Assembly: GCF_000169095.1 (NCBI RefSeq) | Contig: NZ_AAVU01000002.1 | Coordinates: forward strand, 1 to 64,000 | From: Lyngbya sp. PCC 8106 | GTDB taxonomy: Bacteria; Cyanobacteriota; Cyanobacteriia; Cyanobacteriales; Microcoleaceae | Direction: 5' to 3' | Length of the DNA: 64,000 bases | Part shown: in pieces, positions 18,663-28,568 of the stretch | Layout: the number at the start of each line of letters is the position of its first letter | Position numbering within the stretch: position 1 is the first letter of the stretch | Translations under genes and position numbers: made by a program | Notes under the pieces: generated by a model | What the model saw: only the letters and a program-made list of their open reading frames with translations | Database searches by the model: none | What the model was told of the DNA's origin: nothing

Positions 18663-19730
18663 CTATCGTTGTAAACTTCGAGGATCAAGAGCATCTCGTA
18701 GTCCATCGCCAAGTAAATTAAACGCCAGTACGGTCAAAATAATCAGTAGAGCAGGAGGTAAAATCAACCAGGGTTGTAAGACTAAAATAGAAGCATTTGT
18801 TGCCGATGAAAGTAAATTTCCCCAAGAGGGATCGGGTTCTTGAATACCTAAGCCAATTAAACTTAAAACTGACTCAGATACAATAAATCCGGGAATTGCT
18901 AATGTTGCAGAGATAATCACATAAGTAGCCGTTTGAGGCAGAATATGACGCCAAATAATATAGAGCGGATTTGCACCCATAGCTTGAGTTGCTTGTACAA
19001 ATTGTCGCTCTTTAATCGATAAAACTTGCCCACGAATCACCCTAGCTAAACCAGCCCAACTAATAAAAGAAATAATTACAACAATTAATAAATAACGTTG
19101 AGCGCTACTCAGTTCACGAGGTAATATAGCGGCTAAAGCCACTAACAAATAAATGCCAGGAATCGTCATTAAGACTTCCACTACACGCATAATCAGCGTA
19201 TCAGTCCATCCCCCAAAGTAACCTGAAATTCCACCCAAAATCAGACCAATGGGGAAGTAAATTGCAATTCCCACAAAGCCAATACTCAAACTAATTTGAC
19301 TTCCAAAAATTAAGCGACTAAACTGATCGCGAGCTTGTTCATCGGTTCCTAGAATATGAATTTTACACTCTCCAGTTACTCCGAATAAATGTCGATCTCC
19401 GGGAATAATTCCCCAAAGTTTATAGGGGGTTCCGGAGACAAATAACCGGAGCGGACAAGGGTTATCTCTATCAACTCTTAACTGACGTTTTCCGGTTTCA
19501 ATTTCGACTGGCCCCTGAGTATTGGGATAAACGTGCGGCCCAATAAATTCTCCTTGTTGATTTTGCCAATAAATGGTCGTTGGTGGAAGTAACGCCCCAT
19601 CAATTTTAGTCTCATAGGCACTGTAGGGGGCGACAAAATCTGCAAAAATCGCACAGAGATAAAATACAATTAAAATAATTGCTCCGAGTCGAGCTAAGGG
19701 ATTTTTCTTGAGCCGATGCCACCATTTCAT
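18663..19730 (-). CDS. ABC transporter permease, OppC/DppC type
   Basis: This 355-residue inner-membrane permease belongs to the peptide/nickel/opine importer group. The first helix is ARLGAIILIVFYLCAIFADFVAPY. A ~90-residue periplasmic stretch with two Cys (DNPCPLRLF, GECKIHILGTDEQARDQFSRL) follows, then five more helices. The EAA-type loop (RGQVLSIKERQFVQATQAMGANPLYIIWRHILPQ) contacts an ATPase. OppA, OppB and ATPase partners are not adjacent. Scattered subunits are usual in cyanobacteria. The substrate is probably an oligopeptide but is not provable here. Confidence 0.9.
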   Translation of the reverse strand: MKWWHRLKKNPLARLGAIILIVFYLCAIFADFVAPYSAYETKIDGALLPPTTIYWQNQQGEFIGPHVYPNTQGPVEIETGKRQLRVDRDNPCPLRLFVSGTPYKLWGIIPGDRHLFGVTGECKIHILGTDEQARDQFSRLIFGSQISLSIGFVGIAIYFPIGLILGGISGYFGGWTDTLIMRVVEVLMTIPGIYLLVALAAILPRELSSAQRYLLIVVIISFISWAGLARVIRGQVLSIKERQFVQATQAMGANPLYIIWRHILPQTATYVIISATLAIPGFIVSESVLSLIGLGIQEPDPSWGNLLSSATNASILVLQPWLILPPALLIILTVLAFNLLGDGLRDALDPRSLQR

Positions 19731-19788
19731 ATTAATTTTAGATTGAGTTTCAGAGTACGATTAACACCAATTATAATCTACAAGTGAT

Positions 19789-20922
19789 CTAATTATTGAC
19801 AATCAGGGAGGATTTGTCTTCAGTTTTCTGACTGTTATTATTTTCCCCTTCAACTTCATCTAAAGGATTGGTAAAAAATGAACCCGTCTGGGGAGGTGAA
19901 GCTGGATCGAGAATCACTTCAAAAATACTTTTGACCACACCTGTTAATGGAATTGCGAGAATGATACCTAATAATCCACCAATTCTACCCCCAAGTAGGA
20001 GAGACGAGAAAATAATCACTGGGCTAAGTCCGGTAATATTTCCCATAATTCGAGGGGTAACAAGATTATCTTTGATTTGCTGAAAGATGATCGCCACAAG
20101 CAAAACTTGCAATGCTAACCACCAATCAATAAAAGCGACAATAATGGTCACAGTTCCAATTCCTAATGTCGCCCCGACAAAGGGAATCACTTCTAAAATG
20201 CCAATAAATACGGCAAATAATAGAAAGAAGGGAACTTTCAGCAGGAAAAAAGAAATCGTTAAACTCACCGCCATAAATAACCCCAGGATAAACTGACCGA
20301 CTACAAATCCTTGGAGGTTACGGGCGAGACAATCTGTAAAAATATAGCGAACTTTTGGCGATAAAAAACTGGTAATTCCATCCCATAACCGTTCACCATC
20401 GAGTAACATATAAAAAGCAATCACCAGAATCAGAATAAAATCAATAAACCAGTTAAATGTACCTACAACTAATCCTAAACTGGTTGCGGCGATCGCTTCG
20501 GCTTTTCCTTGCAAATTAACGAGCAGTTTTTGTTGTAAAATTCCTACATCAATCGGTAAACTTCGTTCTAAACCCCAAGCCTGAAATTCAGCTAACTGTT
20601 GCTTTCCAGACTCGATCAAATCGGGTAAGCGGGTAATCAGTTGTCGTCCTTGCATAATCACAGGAGGAACAACCGTTACAGCAATCACAATCACGACTAA
20701 AGCAGCAACTAAATAAACCAATGCTGCGGCTAAACCTCGGGGAATTAATCGTTGTAATTTAGCGACTGCATAATTGAGGATAAAAGCAATTAATCCCGCT
20801 GTCACTAAAATACTAATCAGTTCACCGATATACTCAAATGCACTAATGGTGAGTCCACTCGCCACTAAAACCAGCACCCATGTGATCAAAGAGTTTTGAA
20901 CAGGGGAAAACATTCTGTTCAT
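19789..20922 (-). CDS. AI-2E family transporter (PerM-like)
   Basis: This 377-residue polytopic membrane protein has the family's pattern: paired N-terminal helices, an amphipathic segment (PPVIMQGRQLITRLPDLIESGKQQL), then VGQFILGLFMAVSLTISFFL, EVIPFVGATLGIG and QQIKDNLVTPRIMGNITGLSP near the C-terminus. The family is named for TqsA, which exports autoinducer-2, but most members have other or unknown substrates. It ends in a hydrophilic Asp/Asn-rich tail. Two start ATGs (codons 1 and 4) are possible. Confidence 0.85.
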   Translation of the reverse strand: MNRMFSPVQNSLITWVLVLVASGLTISAFEYIGELISILVTAGLIAFILNYAVAKLQRLIPRGLAAALVYLVAALVVIVIAVTVVPPVIMQGRQLITRLPDLIESGKQQLAEFQAWGLERSLPIDVGILQQKLLVNLQGKAEAIAATSLGLVVGTFNWFIDFILILVIAFYMLLDGERLWDGITSFLSPKVRYIFTDCLARNLQGFVVGQFILGLFMAVSLTISFFLLKVPFFLLFAVFIGILEVIPFVGATLGIGTVTIIVAFIDWWLALQVLLVAIIFQQIKDNLVTPRIMGNITGLSPVIIFSSLLLGGRIGGLLGIILAIPLTGVVKSIFEVILDPASPPQTGSFFTNPLDEVEGENNNSQKTEDKSSLIVNN

Positions 20923-20975
20923 AATTCTAAAGTCTAACGTTTTTAATCAGAATATTCTTGAGAGACAGACCGTTT

Positions 20976-21830
20976 CTAAGCCTTCGCAACTTGTTCAGCG
21001 ATGTCGTCATGCTCGACCACAAACACATTAGAATAAAGGTTGGCAACGATCTGCTTTCCTTGTTGTGTGAGGGTCAGATAACGCAAGGCATCTTTAATAT
21101 AAGGGTAAACGCCATTCCAGTAAAATTTGTGGTAATTTTTTCGTAAATCTCCTGGACTTTTATAGCCCACTTTTTCGTTAAAGCGAGTTTCCTCAAATTC
21201 ATAAAACAAAGCACTCACCTTTTTCAAGTAGCGAGGATCGCTGAGTTGACCGATTAAATCAGCCCCTCGGACTAAACCGGGATAATTGATGGTATCTTGA
21301 TGATCGGATTCTTTGGGGATCGGAAAGCGGGTTAGCTCGATATTGCGCTTGATAACTTGTGCATCAATCAGTTTGTGACCTCCAAACCGTTCATCAATAA
21401 AGAGTTTAGCTCGATCTACATGATAAGGGGTTAAACTAGCATCAGTGCATCCTTCAGGCAAATTCACCATATCCCCATTGTGTCCGGTGGCATACAACCC
21501 TTCTCGATCTTGCCGACAAACCCCCTTAACATAACCAATATCGTGACAAACCAGCGAGATCAAAAAATGGAGCCAGTCTTCACAGGAAACACCCCCTTCT
21601 CGGATATGTCTACCGCGTAGGATTTCCTGACCGACCAGAGTGACGAGGATAGTATGTTCAACATCGTGGTACAAAGCATCACTATTGGCAATATTTTCTA
21701 AGGCCATGTTACCTGCCCAACCCACAATATCTTCGTAGTCTGACTTATAGCCTCCATAGGTGCGGCGATAGCCCTCTCGAATTTGTCGAACAAAGGTATC
21801 AATCAATAATTCAGTTGCGTTGAAAAACAT
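20976..21830 (-). CDS. HD-domain metalloprotein (Npun_R2479-like)
   Basis: This 284-residue cytosolic HD-superfamily protein shows metal-ligand motifs: His in YHDVEHTILVTLVGQ, the HD pair in LISLVCHDIGYVKG and a downstream Asp in RGADLIGQLSD. This matches a cyanobacteria-rich group annotated as Npun_R2479-family HD proteins, inferred to be metal-dependent phosphohydrolases of unknown substrate. The start ATG at 21830 gives the full N-terminal helix (ELLIDTFVRQIREGYRRTY). The gene stands alone, divergent from the RND operon. Confidence 0.75.
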   Translation of the reverse strand: MFFNATELLIDTFVRQIREGYRRTYGGYKSDYEDIVGWAGNMALENIANSDALYHDVEHTILVTLVGQEILRGRHIREGGVSCEDWLHFLISLVCHDIGYVKGVCRQDREGLYATGHNGDMVNLPEGCTDASLTPYHVDRAKLFIDERFGGHKLIDAQVIKRNIELTRFPIPKESDHQDTINYPGLVRGADLIGQLSDPRYLKKVSALFYEFEETRFNEKVGYKSPGDLRKNYHKFYWNGVYPYIKDALRYLTLTQQGKQIVANLYSNVFVVEHDDIAEQVAKA

Positions 21831-22427
21831 ACGAGGTATTGACTTTTTGCAGTCGGTTGTATAAGGGTTAGCGAGATTGATCAGCGGCGTTACAGCCCAT
21901 CACAACAATTTCGGAAATACAAACAGTGATTGAATTCTGACCCTGATCAACGATGAACTGTCAACTGTTAGCCGCCCTGATCGGGCGATATCTCCCATCA
22001 AGTTACACCCAGGTTGTAGAGGCAACTCATCCGGAAAGTTCACAGAGTTTAACGTATCTGATCGGACAAGTGGCTATTTCTAAATTAGACGATAGAAGAC
22101 CCGATGAGGATCGTTTTGATGGAGAATCATTCCCCTAAAACTGTTAAACTTTCTCTAGTTCAGTCCCCAGGGAATAATCTCGGCGATCGCTAGAATCTCA
22201 AGTCCTTTTCAATTTTAATTTAACTTTTTATAACTTTACATAAAATTAATCTCATCTCAATTGTGATCAAATCAACTCAAATACTTGATAGATATCAGTT
22301 TCAGTTGATTGACTTGAGAATGAACGACGACGGTAACAACACGCTACAATTAAGAATATTAATAAAAGTCCGTAATGTTAAACATATATTTACAAAATCA
22401 CAGAACCCTAACCCGGAGGACTCCTTA
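21831..22427. other. Long divergent spacer with a possible 61-codon small gene
   Basis: The ~600-bp region lies between the HD gene (minus) and the RND adaptor start (plus). It contains one possible small frame (21953-22138) with mixed composition and no clear ribosome site, plus a HIP1-like GCGATCGC near 22182. The stretch 22200-22427 is AT-rich, probably holds the promoter and leader of the efflux operon, and should not be read as the adaptor's N-terminus. Confidence 0.45.
21953..22138 (+). CDS. Possible small hypothetical protein
   Basis: Sixty-one codons from ATG to TAA encode a hydrophilic peptide with an N-terminal segment CQLLAALIGRYL and an acidic tail DDRRPDEDRFDGE. There is no recognised family and no strong Shine-Dalgarno. 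It may be a real cyanobacterial microprotein or a chance frame in a 5' region. Confidence 0.25.
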   Translation: MNCQLLAALIGRYLPSSYTQVVEATHPESSQSLTYLIGQVAISKLDDRRPDEDRFDGESFP

Positions 22428-24242
22428 GTGGCTTATCAAGATATCATGTCTAAACTCAATGATCAAGATCTCCCGTCCCAGAGAGAATCACCCTCTGTTG
22501 AGGATGAAAACGATCAGAACAATCAACCCATAGACAATAAAAGCGAACTCAAAGACGAAAATCAGACCCCGACCTCTGACCCCAACTCAGGCCGATGGGG
22601 AGGGATGATATCCGGTTTAGGACTAGGTATTCTCGGGACAATAGCGGTGATGCACTTCTATGTTAACCCCAAAACTCAAACCCCAGAACCCACCAACCCG
22701 GAAAACCAAGTCATTGAAGTTTCCACCAGTCCAGCTTCTGGGCAAACCGTCACCGTCGCCCCTGTGGAGTTAGCCACCGTTACCCGCCAGTTAGAAGTCA
22801 CGGGAACCGTCGAAGCCTATGATCTCTTACCTATCCTTCCACAAGCCAGTGGGCTGCAAATTCAAAAGGTTCTCGCCGACGAAGGAGATCTCGTCGAAGC
22901 CGGGGAAGTTCTAGCAGTCTTAGATAACTCCATTCTGCGATCGCAAATCGATCAAGCCGAAGCGGGGTTAGCCCGAACCCAAGCCAACCTTAGCAAACTG
23001 CAAACGGGTAGCCGTCCCGAACAAATTGCTGCCGCCCAAGCCAAGTTAGATCGGGCTAATGCCCAGTTAGCCGAACTCGAAGCCGGAACCCGTCCGGAGG
23101 AAATTGCCGTTGCTCAAGCTAAACTCAATGAAGCCGAAGCCAGACTCGCCGATGCACGTTCAGGGAGTTTGCAAGATGAAATTGCCCAAGCGGTCGCCAG
23201 ACTCGAAGCCAACAAAGCCGATCTGCAACTGGCTAGCGAACGGGTAAACCGTTATCAAAAGTTAAAAGATCAGGGGGCAGTTTCCGAAGACAGTTTGGAG
23301 GAATACTTGCAAAATGAACGCCGACTCCGGGCATTAGTCGATGAGGCTCAAAGACGCATTCAACAGCTTGAACAAAGTCAGCGATCGCAAGTTGATCGCT
23401 TAGAAGCAACAGTTGACATGGAACGCCAAGCCCTACGACAGTTGCAAAATGGCGCCCGTCTTGAGGAAATTGCCGCAGCAAGGGCCGAAGTTGCAGAAGT
23501 TCGCAGCAATTTGAATGAGTTAATCAATGGAACCCGCTCCGAAGAAATAGCAGTAGCGATCGCCGAAGTTGCCGAAGCCCAGGCACAAGTTCGTTACTAC
23601 GAAGCCCAGTTAGAAAATACCACTGTTCGCGCCCCGGCAACTGGTATAATTGCCAACCGAGTCGCCCGAATTGGGGATGTCACCAACGGCACCAAAGAAC
23701 TATTTACAATCATTGCCGAAAATCAGTTAGAACTCCACGCCAAAGTCCCCGAAACTCAACTTTCTCAAGTCAAAATCGGATCGCCTGTCACGATCACTTC
23801 TGATGCCGACTCCAACTTAAAAGTCCAGGGAACTGTGCGAGAAATTGCGCCGTTAATTGATCCTGAAAGTCGTAAAGCAACCGTTAAAATTGACCTCCCA
23901 CCTCTCGGGGCTATTTCAGGGTCTTTCTTGCGTCCCGGAATGTTTTTAAGGGCAGCGATCGCCTCCAGCAGCACTCAAGGGTTAAAAATTCCAGCTAAAG
24001 CTGTTGTTCCCCAAGCCGACGGAAGTTCAATTGTTTATCGGTTAACCGATACCGAAACCGTAGAAGCAACGACCATTCAAGTCGGTGAAATTCGCGGAAA
24101 TTTCGGAGAAGATTTAACTCAGGCAAAAGTAGAAATTAAAAGCGGTTTAAATCTGGGTGATCAGGTTGTAGTTTCCGGCGCTGCCTATCTCAAAGATGGT
24201 GATGTAGTTAACGTGGTTAGTCCTGAACTCAGTAAATTTTAG
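22428..24242 (+). CDS. RND efflux periplasmic adaptor (HlyD/AcrA family)
   Basis: The membrane-fusion adaptor joins the inner-membrane RND pump to an outer-membrane channel. I choose the GTG at 22428, preceded by GGAGG at 22415-22419 (604 residues). The frame opens further to 22263 but has no ribosome site there. A hydrophilic Asn/Asp/Gln-rich N-terminus precedes one membrane anchor (MISGLGLGILGTIAVMHFYV). Next come a split biotinyl-lipoyl domain, an unusually long coiled-coil hairpin with recurring G-(T/S/A)-R-x-E-E-I-A-x-A repeats, the beta-barrel domain (ELHAKVPETQLSQVKIG) and the membrane-proximal domain. It lies 26 bases before the pump gene, so the two form an operon. Confidence 0.9.
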   Translation: MAYQDIMSKLNDQDLPSQRESPSVEDENDQNNQPIDNKSELKDENQTPTSDPNSGRWGGMISGLGLGILGTIAVMHFYVNPKTQTPEPTNPENQVIEVSTSPASGQTVTVAPVELATVTRQLEVTGTVEAYDLLPILPQASGLQIQKVLADEGDLVEAGEVLAVLDNSILRSQIDQAEAGLARTQANLSKLQTGSRPEQIAAAQAKLDRANAQLAELEAGTRPEEIAVAQAKLNEAEARLADARSGSLQDEIAQAVARLEANKADLQLASERVNRYQKLKDQGAVSEDSLEEYLQNERRLRALVDEAQRRIQQLEQSQRSQVDRLEATVDMERQALRQLQNGARLEEIAAARAEVAEVRSNLNELINGTRSEEIAVAIAEVAEAQAQVRYYEAQLENTTVRAPATGIIANRVARIGDVTNGTKELFTIIAENQLELHAKVPETQLSQVKIGSPVTITSDADSNLKVQGTVREIAPLIDPESRKATVKIDLPPLGAISGSFLRPGMFLRAAIASSSTQGLKIPAKAVVPQADGSSIVYRLTDTETVEATTIQVGEIRGNFGEDLTQAKVEIKSGLNLGDQVVVSGAAYLKDGDVVNVVSPELSKF

Positions 24243-24268
24243 ATTCACTTACTTCTGATTATTTAAAA

Positions 24269-27200
24269 ATGTCTCAATTTAGTTTATCCGCTTGGTCGAT
24301 TAAAAGACCTGTTCCCACTTTAGTTTTATTTTTAATCCTGACCTTAGTTGGGTTGATGTCTTTTCCACAGTTGGGAATTGATGACACTCCTAATGTTGAT
24401 ATTCCGGCTGTAAATATTACCGTTACTCAACCCGGGGCCGGGCCGACAGAATTAGAAACTCAAGTTACAAAAAAAGTCGAAGATTCGGTTGCGAGTTTAG
24501 GCAATATTGATCGTTTAACCTCAACCGTTCAAGATGGAATTTCAACCACAACGGTTAGCTTTATTTTGGGGACAGATAGCGATCGCGCCACGAATGATGT
24601 CCGCAATGCGATCGCCCAAATTCGTCAAGATTTACCCCTAGATATTAACGATCCGGTTGTCCAACGGTTGCGGTTTGCGGGGGGAGTTGTGATCACCTAT
24701 GCGGTGACATCTCCTCAAAGATCTGTCGAAGAATTGAGTGATTTAGTAGATCGAACTATTAGCCGAGAGTTACTCAATGTTCCGGGGGTGGCGCAAATTC
24801 AACGGGAAGGAGGAGTTGATCGCGAAATTCGCATTGAGTTAAACCCAGATCGACTGCAAAGTTTGGGAATTACGGCGACGCAAGTTAATGATCAAATTCG
24901 GGCTTTTAATATTAACTTACCTGGAGGGCGATCCCGGTTTGGCGGCACAGAAAAGAGTATTCGTACTTTAGGAAGTGCTAAAACAGTTGAAGCCTTAAGA
25001 GATTCTCCGATTGTTCTGCCGTCAGGGGGTTCAATTCCGCTTTCAAGTCTCGCTAATGTGGTTGATGGATTTAGCGAAGTTCGTCAGATTGCCCGTTATT
25101 TTGAGGTCGAAAATTCTGGGGCTTCAGATTCTACAGAAGTTGGAGAACCTGTGGTTGCTTTTTCGGTGTTTAGAAGTACAGGTAGCACTTTAGTTACGGT
25201 TGAAGAAGGAGTGCGAGAAGCGGTTTCTGAGTTAAAGAAAACTCTACCTGATGATATCAATTTAGAACTTATTCTCACGGATGCTGATTCAATTCGAGAT
25301 TCCTATCAAGCCTCAATTGATGCGTTAGTTTTGGGATCATTTTTAACCGTGATTGTCGTCGGTGTATTTTTGCGGAATTGGCGACCTACATTAATTACAG
25401 CGATTGCTTTACCTCTCTCAATTTTACCCACATTTATGGTCATGAAGCTATTGGGATATACCCTCAATAGTATGACCTTATTAGCCTTAGCTTTGGCAAT
25501 GGGAAACTTGGTTGATGATGCGATCTGTATGATGGAAAATATCGACCAACACGTTGAAATGGGTAAAACACCCTTTCAAGCTGCCCTTGATGCTTCTGAA
25601 GAAATTGGGTTAGCGGTGGTCGCAACGACAGCAACCATTGTCGCTGTGTTTATACCCGTTGCCTTTATGGGGGGTGTTCCGGGTCAATTCTTTCAGCCTT
25701 TTGGCGTAACAGTTGCCGTTTCAACAATGTTTTCAACCCTAGTCGCCTGTACCATGACCCCGATGTTAGGCGCGAGGTTATTAAAGCCCAAAAAGTCAAA
25801 AGAGTTAACGGTTTCTGATTATCAATTAGCCCAAAATCGGATTCATCCTTATCGAAATTTATTACGTTTTTCATTAAGAAATAAAGTTTTAACGTTAGCA
25901 GTTGCCGTTGTATTTTTTATCGGTAGCTTGCAGTTAGTTCCAATGATTCCCAAGGGATTATTTGATAGCGGGGATACTGGGTTAAGCAAAGTATCCATTG
26001 AACTTCCGCCTGGTTCTACGTTGCAGGAACTCGATAAAACCGCCCAACAAACAACAGCGTTAATTGGAGAAAATTCAGCAGTTGTAAATGTATTAGCCGT
26101 AGTGGGTAGCGGGGGTGATAGTGATTCTGGGGTGAATAAAGGAACGCTTTATGTTAATCTTAAATCTCGGGAAGAACGGGATATTTCCCAACAAGAATTT
26201 GAACAGCAAATGCGCCTAAAGTTTGAACAAGTTCCCGGCGCAAGAATTAGTTTTATGGCTGAAGGTGCTGGTGGTGGAGGTAAAGATCTGTCAATTGTTT
26301 TAACGAGTGAAAACCCTCAAGCTTTGACTCAAGTGGCGAATGATTTAGAACGTCAAATGCGAGAAATTTCGGGTTTAGTAGAAGTGACATCTAGTGCAAG
26401 TTTAGTCAAGCCAGAAATTCTGATTAAACCTGATTTAGAAAGGGCGGGAGATTTGGGTGTTTCAGTACAATCAATCGCTCGTACTGCCAGACTCGCAACG
26501 TTAGGCGACAATGAATCCAATTTAGCAAAGTTTGATTTAGCCGATCGTCAAATTCCGATTCGAGTTCAATTAGCAGAAGAATTTAGAAATGATTTTGATA
26601 TGATTCGGAATCTACAAATTCCCAGTCAAACGGGTAATTTAGTCCCCTTATCTGCTGTTGCTGAACTGACAATTGGTAGTGGGCCAGCAACAGTTGATCG
26701 ATTTGATCGGGCGCGTCAGGTTTCGATAGAAGCAAATTTACAAGGGATTTCTTTAGGCGATGCGTTAGCGAAAGTTCAAGCTTTACCTGCGATGAATCCC
26801 CTTCCCTCTGATGTCGAAGAAAAGTCAGATGGAGATGCCAAAATTATGATTGATATCTTCACTCGATTTTTGAGTGCGTTGGGTTTAGCGGTATTAGGAA
26901 TTTATGCGATTTTGGTATTGTTATACAACAATTTTTTACTACCCTTTTCGATTTTAATGGCGTTACCGCTATCAATTGGGGGTGCATTATTAGGGTTGTT
27001 GTTGACGCAGAAAGAGTTAGGATTATTTGCTTTAATTGGGATTGTATTGTTAATGGGATTAGTCACCAAAAATGCGATTTTATTGGTAGATTGTTCCCTC
27101 GCTAATGAACGAGACGGAAAGCCTCAATTTTATGCAGTGATTGAAGCCGGAGTCTCTCGTCTAAGACCCATTTTGATGACCACACTTTCGACGATAGCGG

Positions 27201-27442
27201 GAATGATTCCGATTGCGTTAGAATTGGGCGCAGGTTCTCAAACTCGTAGTCCGATGGCAATTGCAGTAATTGGCGGAATGACAACTTCTACACTGTTAAC
27301 TTTGGTTATTGTTCCGGTTTGGTTTACTTACGTTGACGGCTTTCAACATCGACTTCAGAATCTATTTACAGGCAAAAAACGGAAAGCTAAACGTTCTTCT
27401 AAGTCTAAAAACTCAAAAGCTAAACTTCCGATCACAGATTAA
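24269..27442 (+). CDS. RND-family multidrug/efflux pump
   Basis: This 1057-residue inner-membrane proton-driven exporter is of the AcrB/MexB (HAE1) type. There are twelve expected helices, with TM1 at RPVPTLVLFLILTLVGLMSFP. Periplasmic porter and docking domains follow TM1 and TM7. TM4 carries the proton-relay Asp pair in ALAMGNLVDDAICMMENI, a typical HAE motif. A basic C-terminal tail (KKRKAKRSSKSKNSKAK) follows TM12. It forms an operon with the adaptor. No outer-membrane TolC-like gene is nearby, so the channel is encoded elsewhere. Exported compounds are unknown. Confidence 0.93.
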   Translation: MSQFSLSAWSIKRPVPTLVLFLILTLVGLMSFPQLGIDDTPNVDIPAVNITVTQPGAGPTELETQVTKKVEDSVASLGNIDRLTSTVQDGISTTTVSFILGTDSDRATNDVRNAIAQIRQDLPLDINDPVVQRLRFAGGVVITYAVTSPQRSVEELSDLVDRTISRELLNVPGVAQIQREGGVDREIRIELNPDRLQSLGITATQVNDQIRAFNINLPGGRSRFGGTEKSIRTLGSAKTVEALRDSPIVLPSGGSIPLSSLANVVDGFSEVRQIARYFEVENSGASDSTEVGEPVVAFSVFRSTGSTLVTVEEGVREAVSELKKTLPDDINLELILTDADSIRDSYQASIDALVLGSFLTVIVVGVFLRNWRPTLITAIALPLSILPTFMVMKLLGYTLNSMTLLALALAMGNLVDDAICMMENIDQHVEMGKTPFQAALDASEEIGLAVVATTATIVAVFIPVAFMGGVPGQFFQPFGVTVAVSTMFSTLVACTMTPMLGARLLKPKKSKELTVSDYQLAQNRIHPYRNLLRFSLRNKVLTLAVAVVFFIGSLQLVPMIPKGLFDSGDTGLSKVSIELPPGSTLQELDKTAQQTTALIGENSAVVNVLAVVGSGGDSDSGVNKGTLYVNLKSREERDISQQEFEQQMRLKFEQVPGARISFMAEGAGGGGKDLSIVLTSENPQALTQVANDLERQMREISGLVEVTSSASLVKPEILIKPDLERAGDLGVSVQSIARTARLATLGDNESNLAKFDLADRQIPIRVQLAEEFRNDFDMIRNLQIPSQTGNLVPLSAVAELTIGSGPATVDRFDRARQVSIEANLQGISLGDALAKVQALPAMNPLPSDVEEKSDGDAKIMIDIFTRFLSALGLAVLGIYAILVLLYNNFLLPFSILMALPLSIGGALLGLLLTQKELGLFALIGIVLLMGLVTKNAILLVDCSLANERDGKPQFYAVIEAGVSRLRPILMTTLSTIAGMIPIALELGAGSQTRSPMAIAVIGGMTTSTLLTLVIVPVWFTYVDGFQHRLQNLFTGKKRKAKRSSKSKNSKAKLPITD

Positions 27443-27686
27443 TCAGAATTCAGACTAGAGTTGAACGGATCAATAATAAACTAAAGCTTAAAAAATCAAT
27501 AATTTTTAAGTCTAAAGTATACTTATTAATTTTTTCATAAAAACTTTAGTCTGATCCCGTACCCAAGAAGCTGAAGTTTTGAATGAGGTACAAATCAAGT
27601 TAGATTGAATCTAATTTATTTTTTCTATTGATTCAGAGGTAAAAATCATAGATAATTGATCATCATCTATATTTTTGTCTATTAAC

Positions 27687-28541
27687 ATGAATTCACCGAC
27701 TGCAACAATATTATTATCTTGTCCCGATCAACAGGGATTAGTAGCAAAAATTGCGAATTTTATTTATTCTAATGGCGGAAATATTATTCATGCTGATCAG
27801 CATACAGATTTTGCGTCAGGAGTCTTTCTAACTCGCATAGAATGGCAATTAGAAGGATTTAACTTACCGCGAGAAGTAATTAACCCGGCATTTGGGGCAA
27901 TTGCTAAACCGTTAGCGGCTAATTGGCAACTACATTTTTCGGATAAAATTCCTCGAATTGCAATTTGGATCACGAAACAAGATCATTGTTTATTAGATTT
28001 ATTGTGGCGATGGCAAGCTAAAGAAATGGCTGTAGAAATTCCAGTGATTATTAGCAATCATACTGATTTAAAGTCTTTAGCTGAACAATTTGGGATTGAT
28101 TTTTATCACATTCCTATTACTAAAACCAATAAAAAAGAACAAGAAATTAAACAGTTAGAGATTTTAAAACAATATCAAATTGATCTGGTTGTTTTAGCCA
28201 AATATATGCAAATTTTGAGTTCAACCTTTGTCGCTCAATTTCCAAATATTATTAACATTCATCACTCATTTTTACCTGCATTTCCCGGTGCAAATCCCTA
28301 TCAACGGGCTTACACGAGAGGCGTTAAAATTATTGGGGCAACCGCTCATTATGTGACTGAAGATTTAGATGAAGGCCCGATCATTGAGCAAGATGTTGTC
28401 CGAGTGAGTCATCGAGATGCGATCGCAGATTTGATTCGTAAAGGTAAAGATTTAGAACGATTAGTATTAGCAAGAGCAGTTAGACTACACTTACAAAATC
28501 GGGTATTAGTTTATAACAATCGAACTGTGGTTTTTGAGTAA
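27687..28541 (+). CDS. purU: Formyltetrahydrofolate deformylase
   Basis: PurU hydrolyses 10-formyl-THF to THF and formate, balancing one-carbon pools. From the ATG at 27687 it has 284 residues; an in-frame TTG at 27675 is less likely. An N-terminal ACT domain (LLSCPDQQGLVAKIANFIYSNGGNI) is followed by the formyltransferase-fold hydrolase, with LAKYMQILS, the conserved Asn/His segment NIHHSFLPAFPGANPY and the catalytic Asp region TAHYVTEDLDEGPIIEQD. Length and residues are complete. It sits alone after the efflux operon. Confidence 0.95.
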   Translation: MNSPTATILLSCPDQQGLVAKIANFIYSNGGNIIHADQHTDFASGVFLTRIEWQLEGFNLPREVINPAFGAIAKPLAANWQLHFSDKIPRIAIWITKQDHCLLDLLWRWQAKEMAVEIPVIISNHTDLKSLAEQFGIDFYHIPITKTNKKEQEIKQLEILKQYQIDLVVLAKYMQILSSTFVAQFPNIINIHHSFLPAFPGANPYQRAYTRGVKIIGATAHYVTEDLDEGPIIEQDVVRVSHRDAIADLIRKGKDLERLVLARAVRLHLQNRVLVYNNRTVVFE

Positions 28542-28568
28542 ACTTGATTAATTGTATTAAAATTATGA

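Noticed and set aside
22263..22427. N-terminal extension of the RND adaptor to the GTG at 22263
   Set aside because: No ribosome site and AT-rich leader-like composition; the GTG at 22428 has a well-placed GGAGG.
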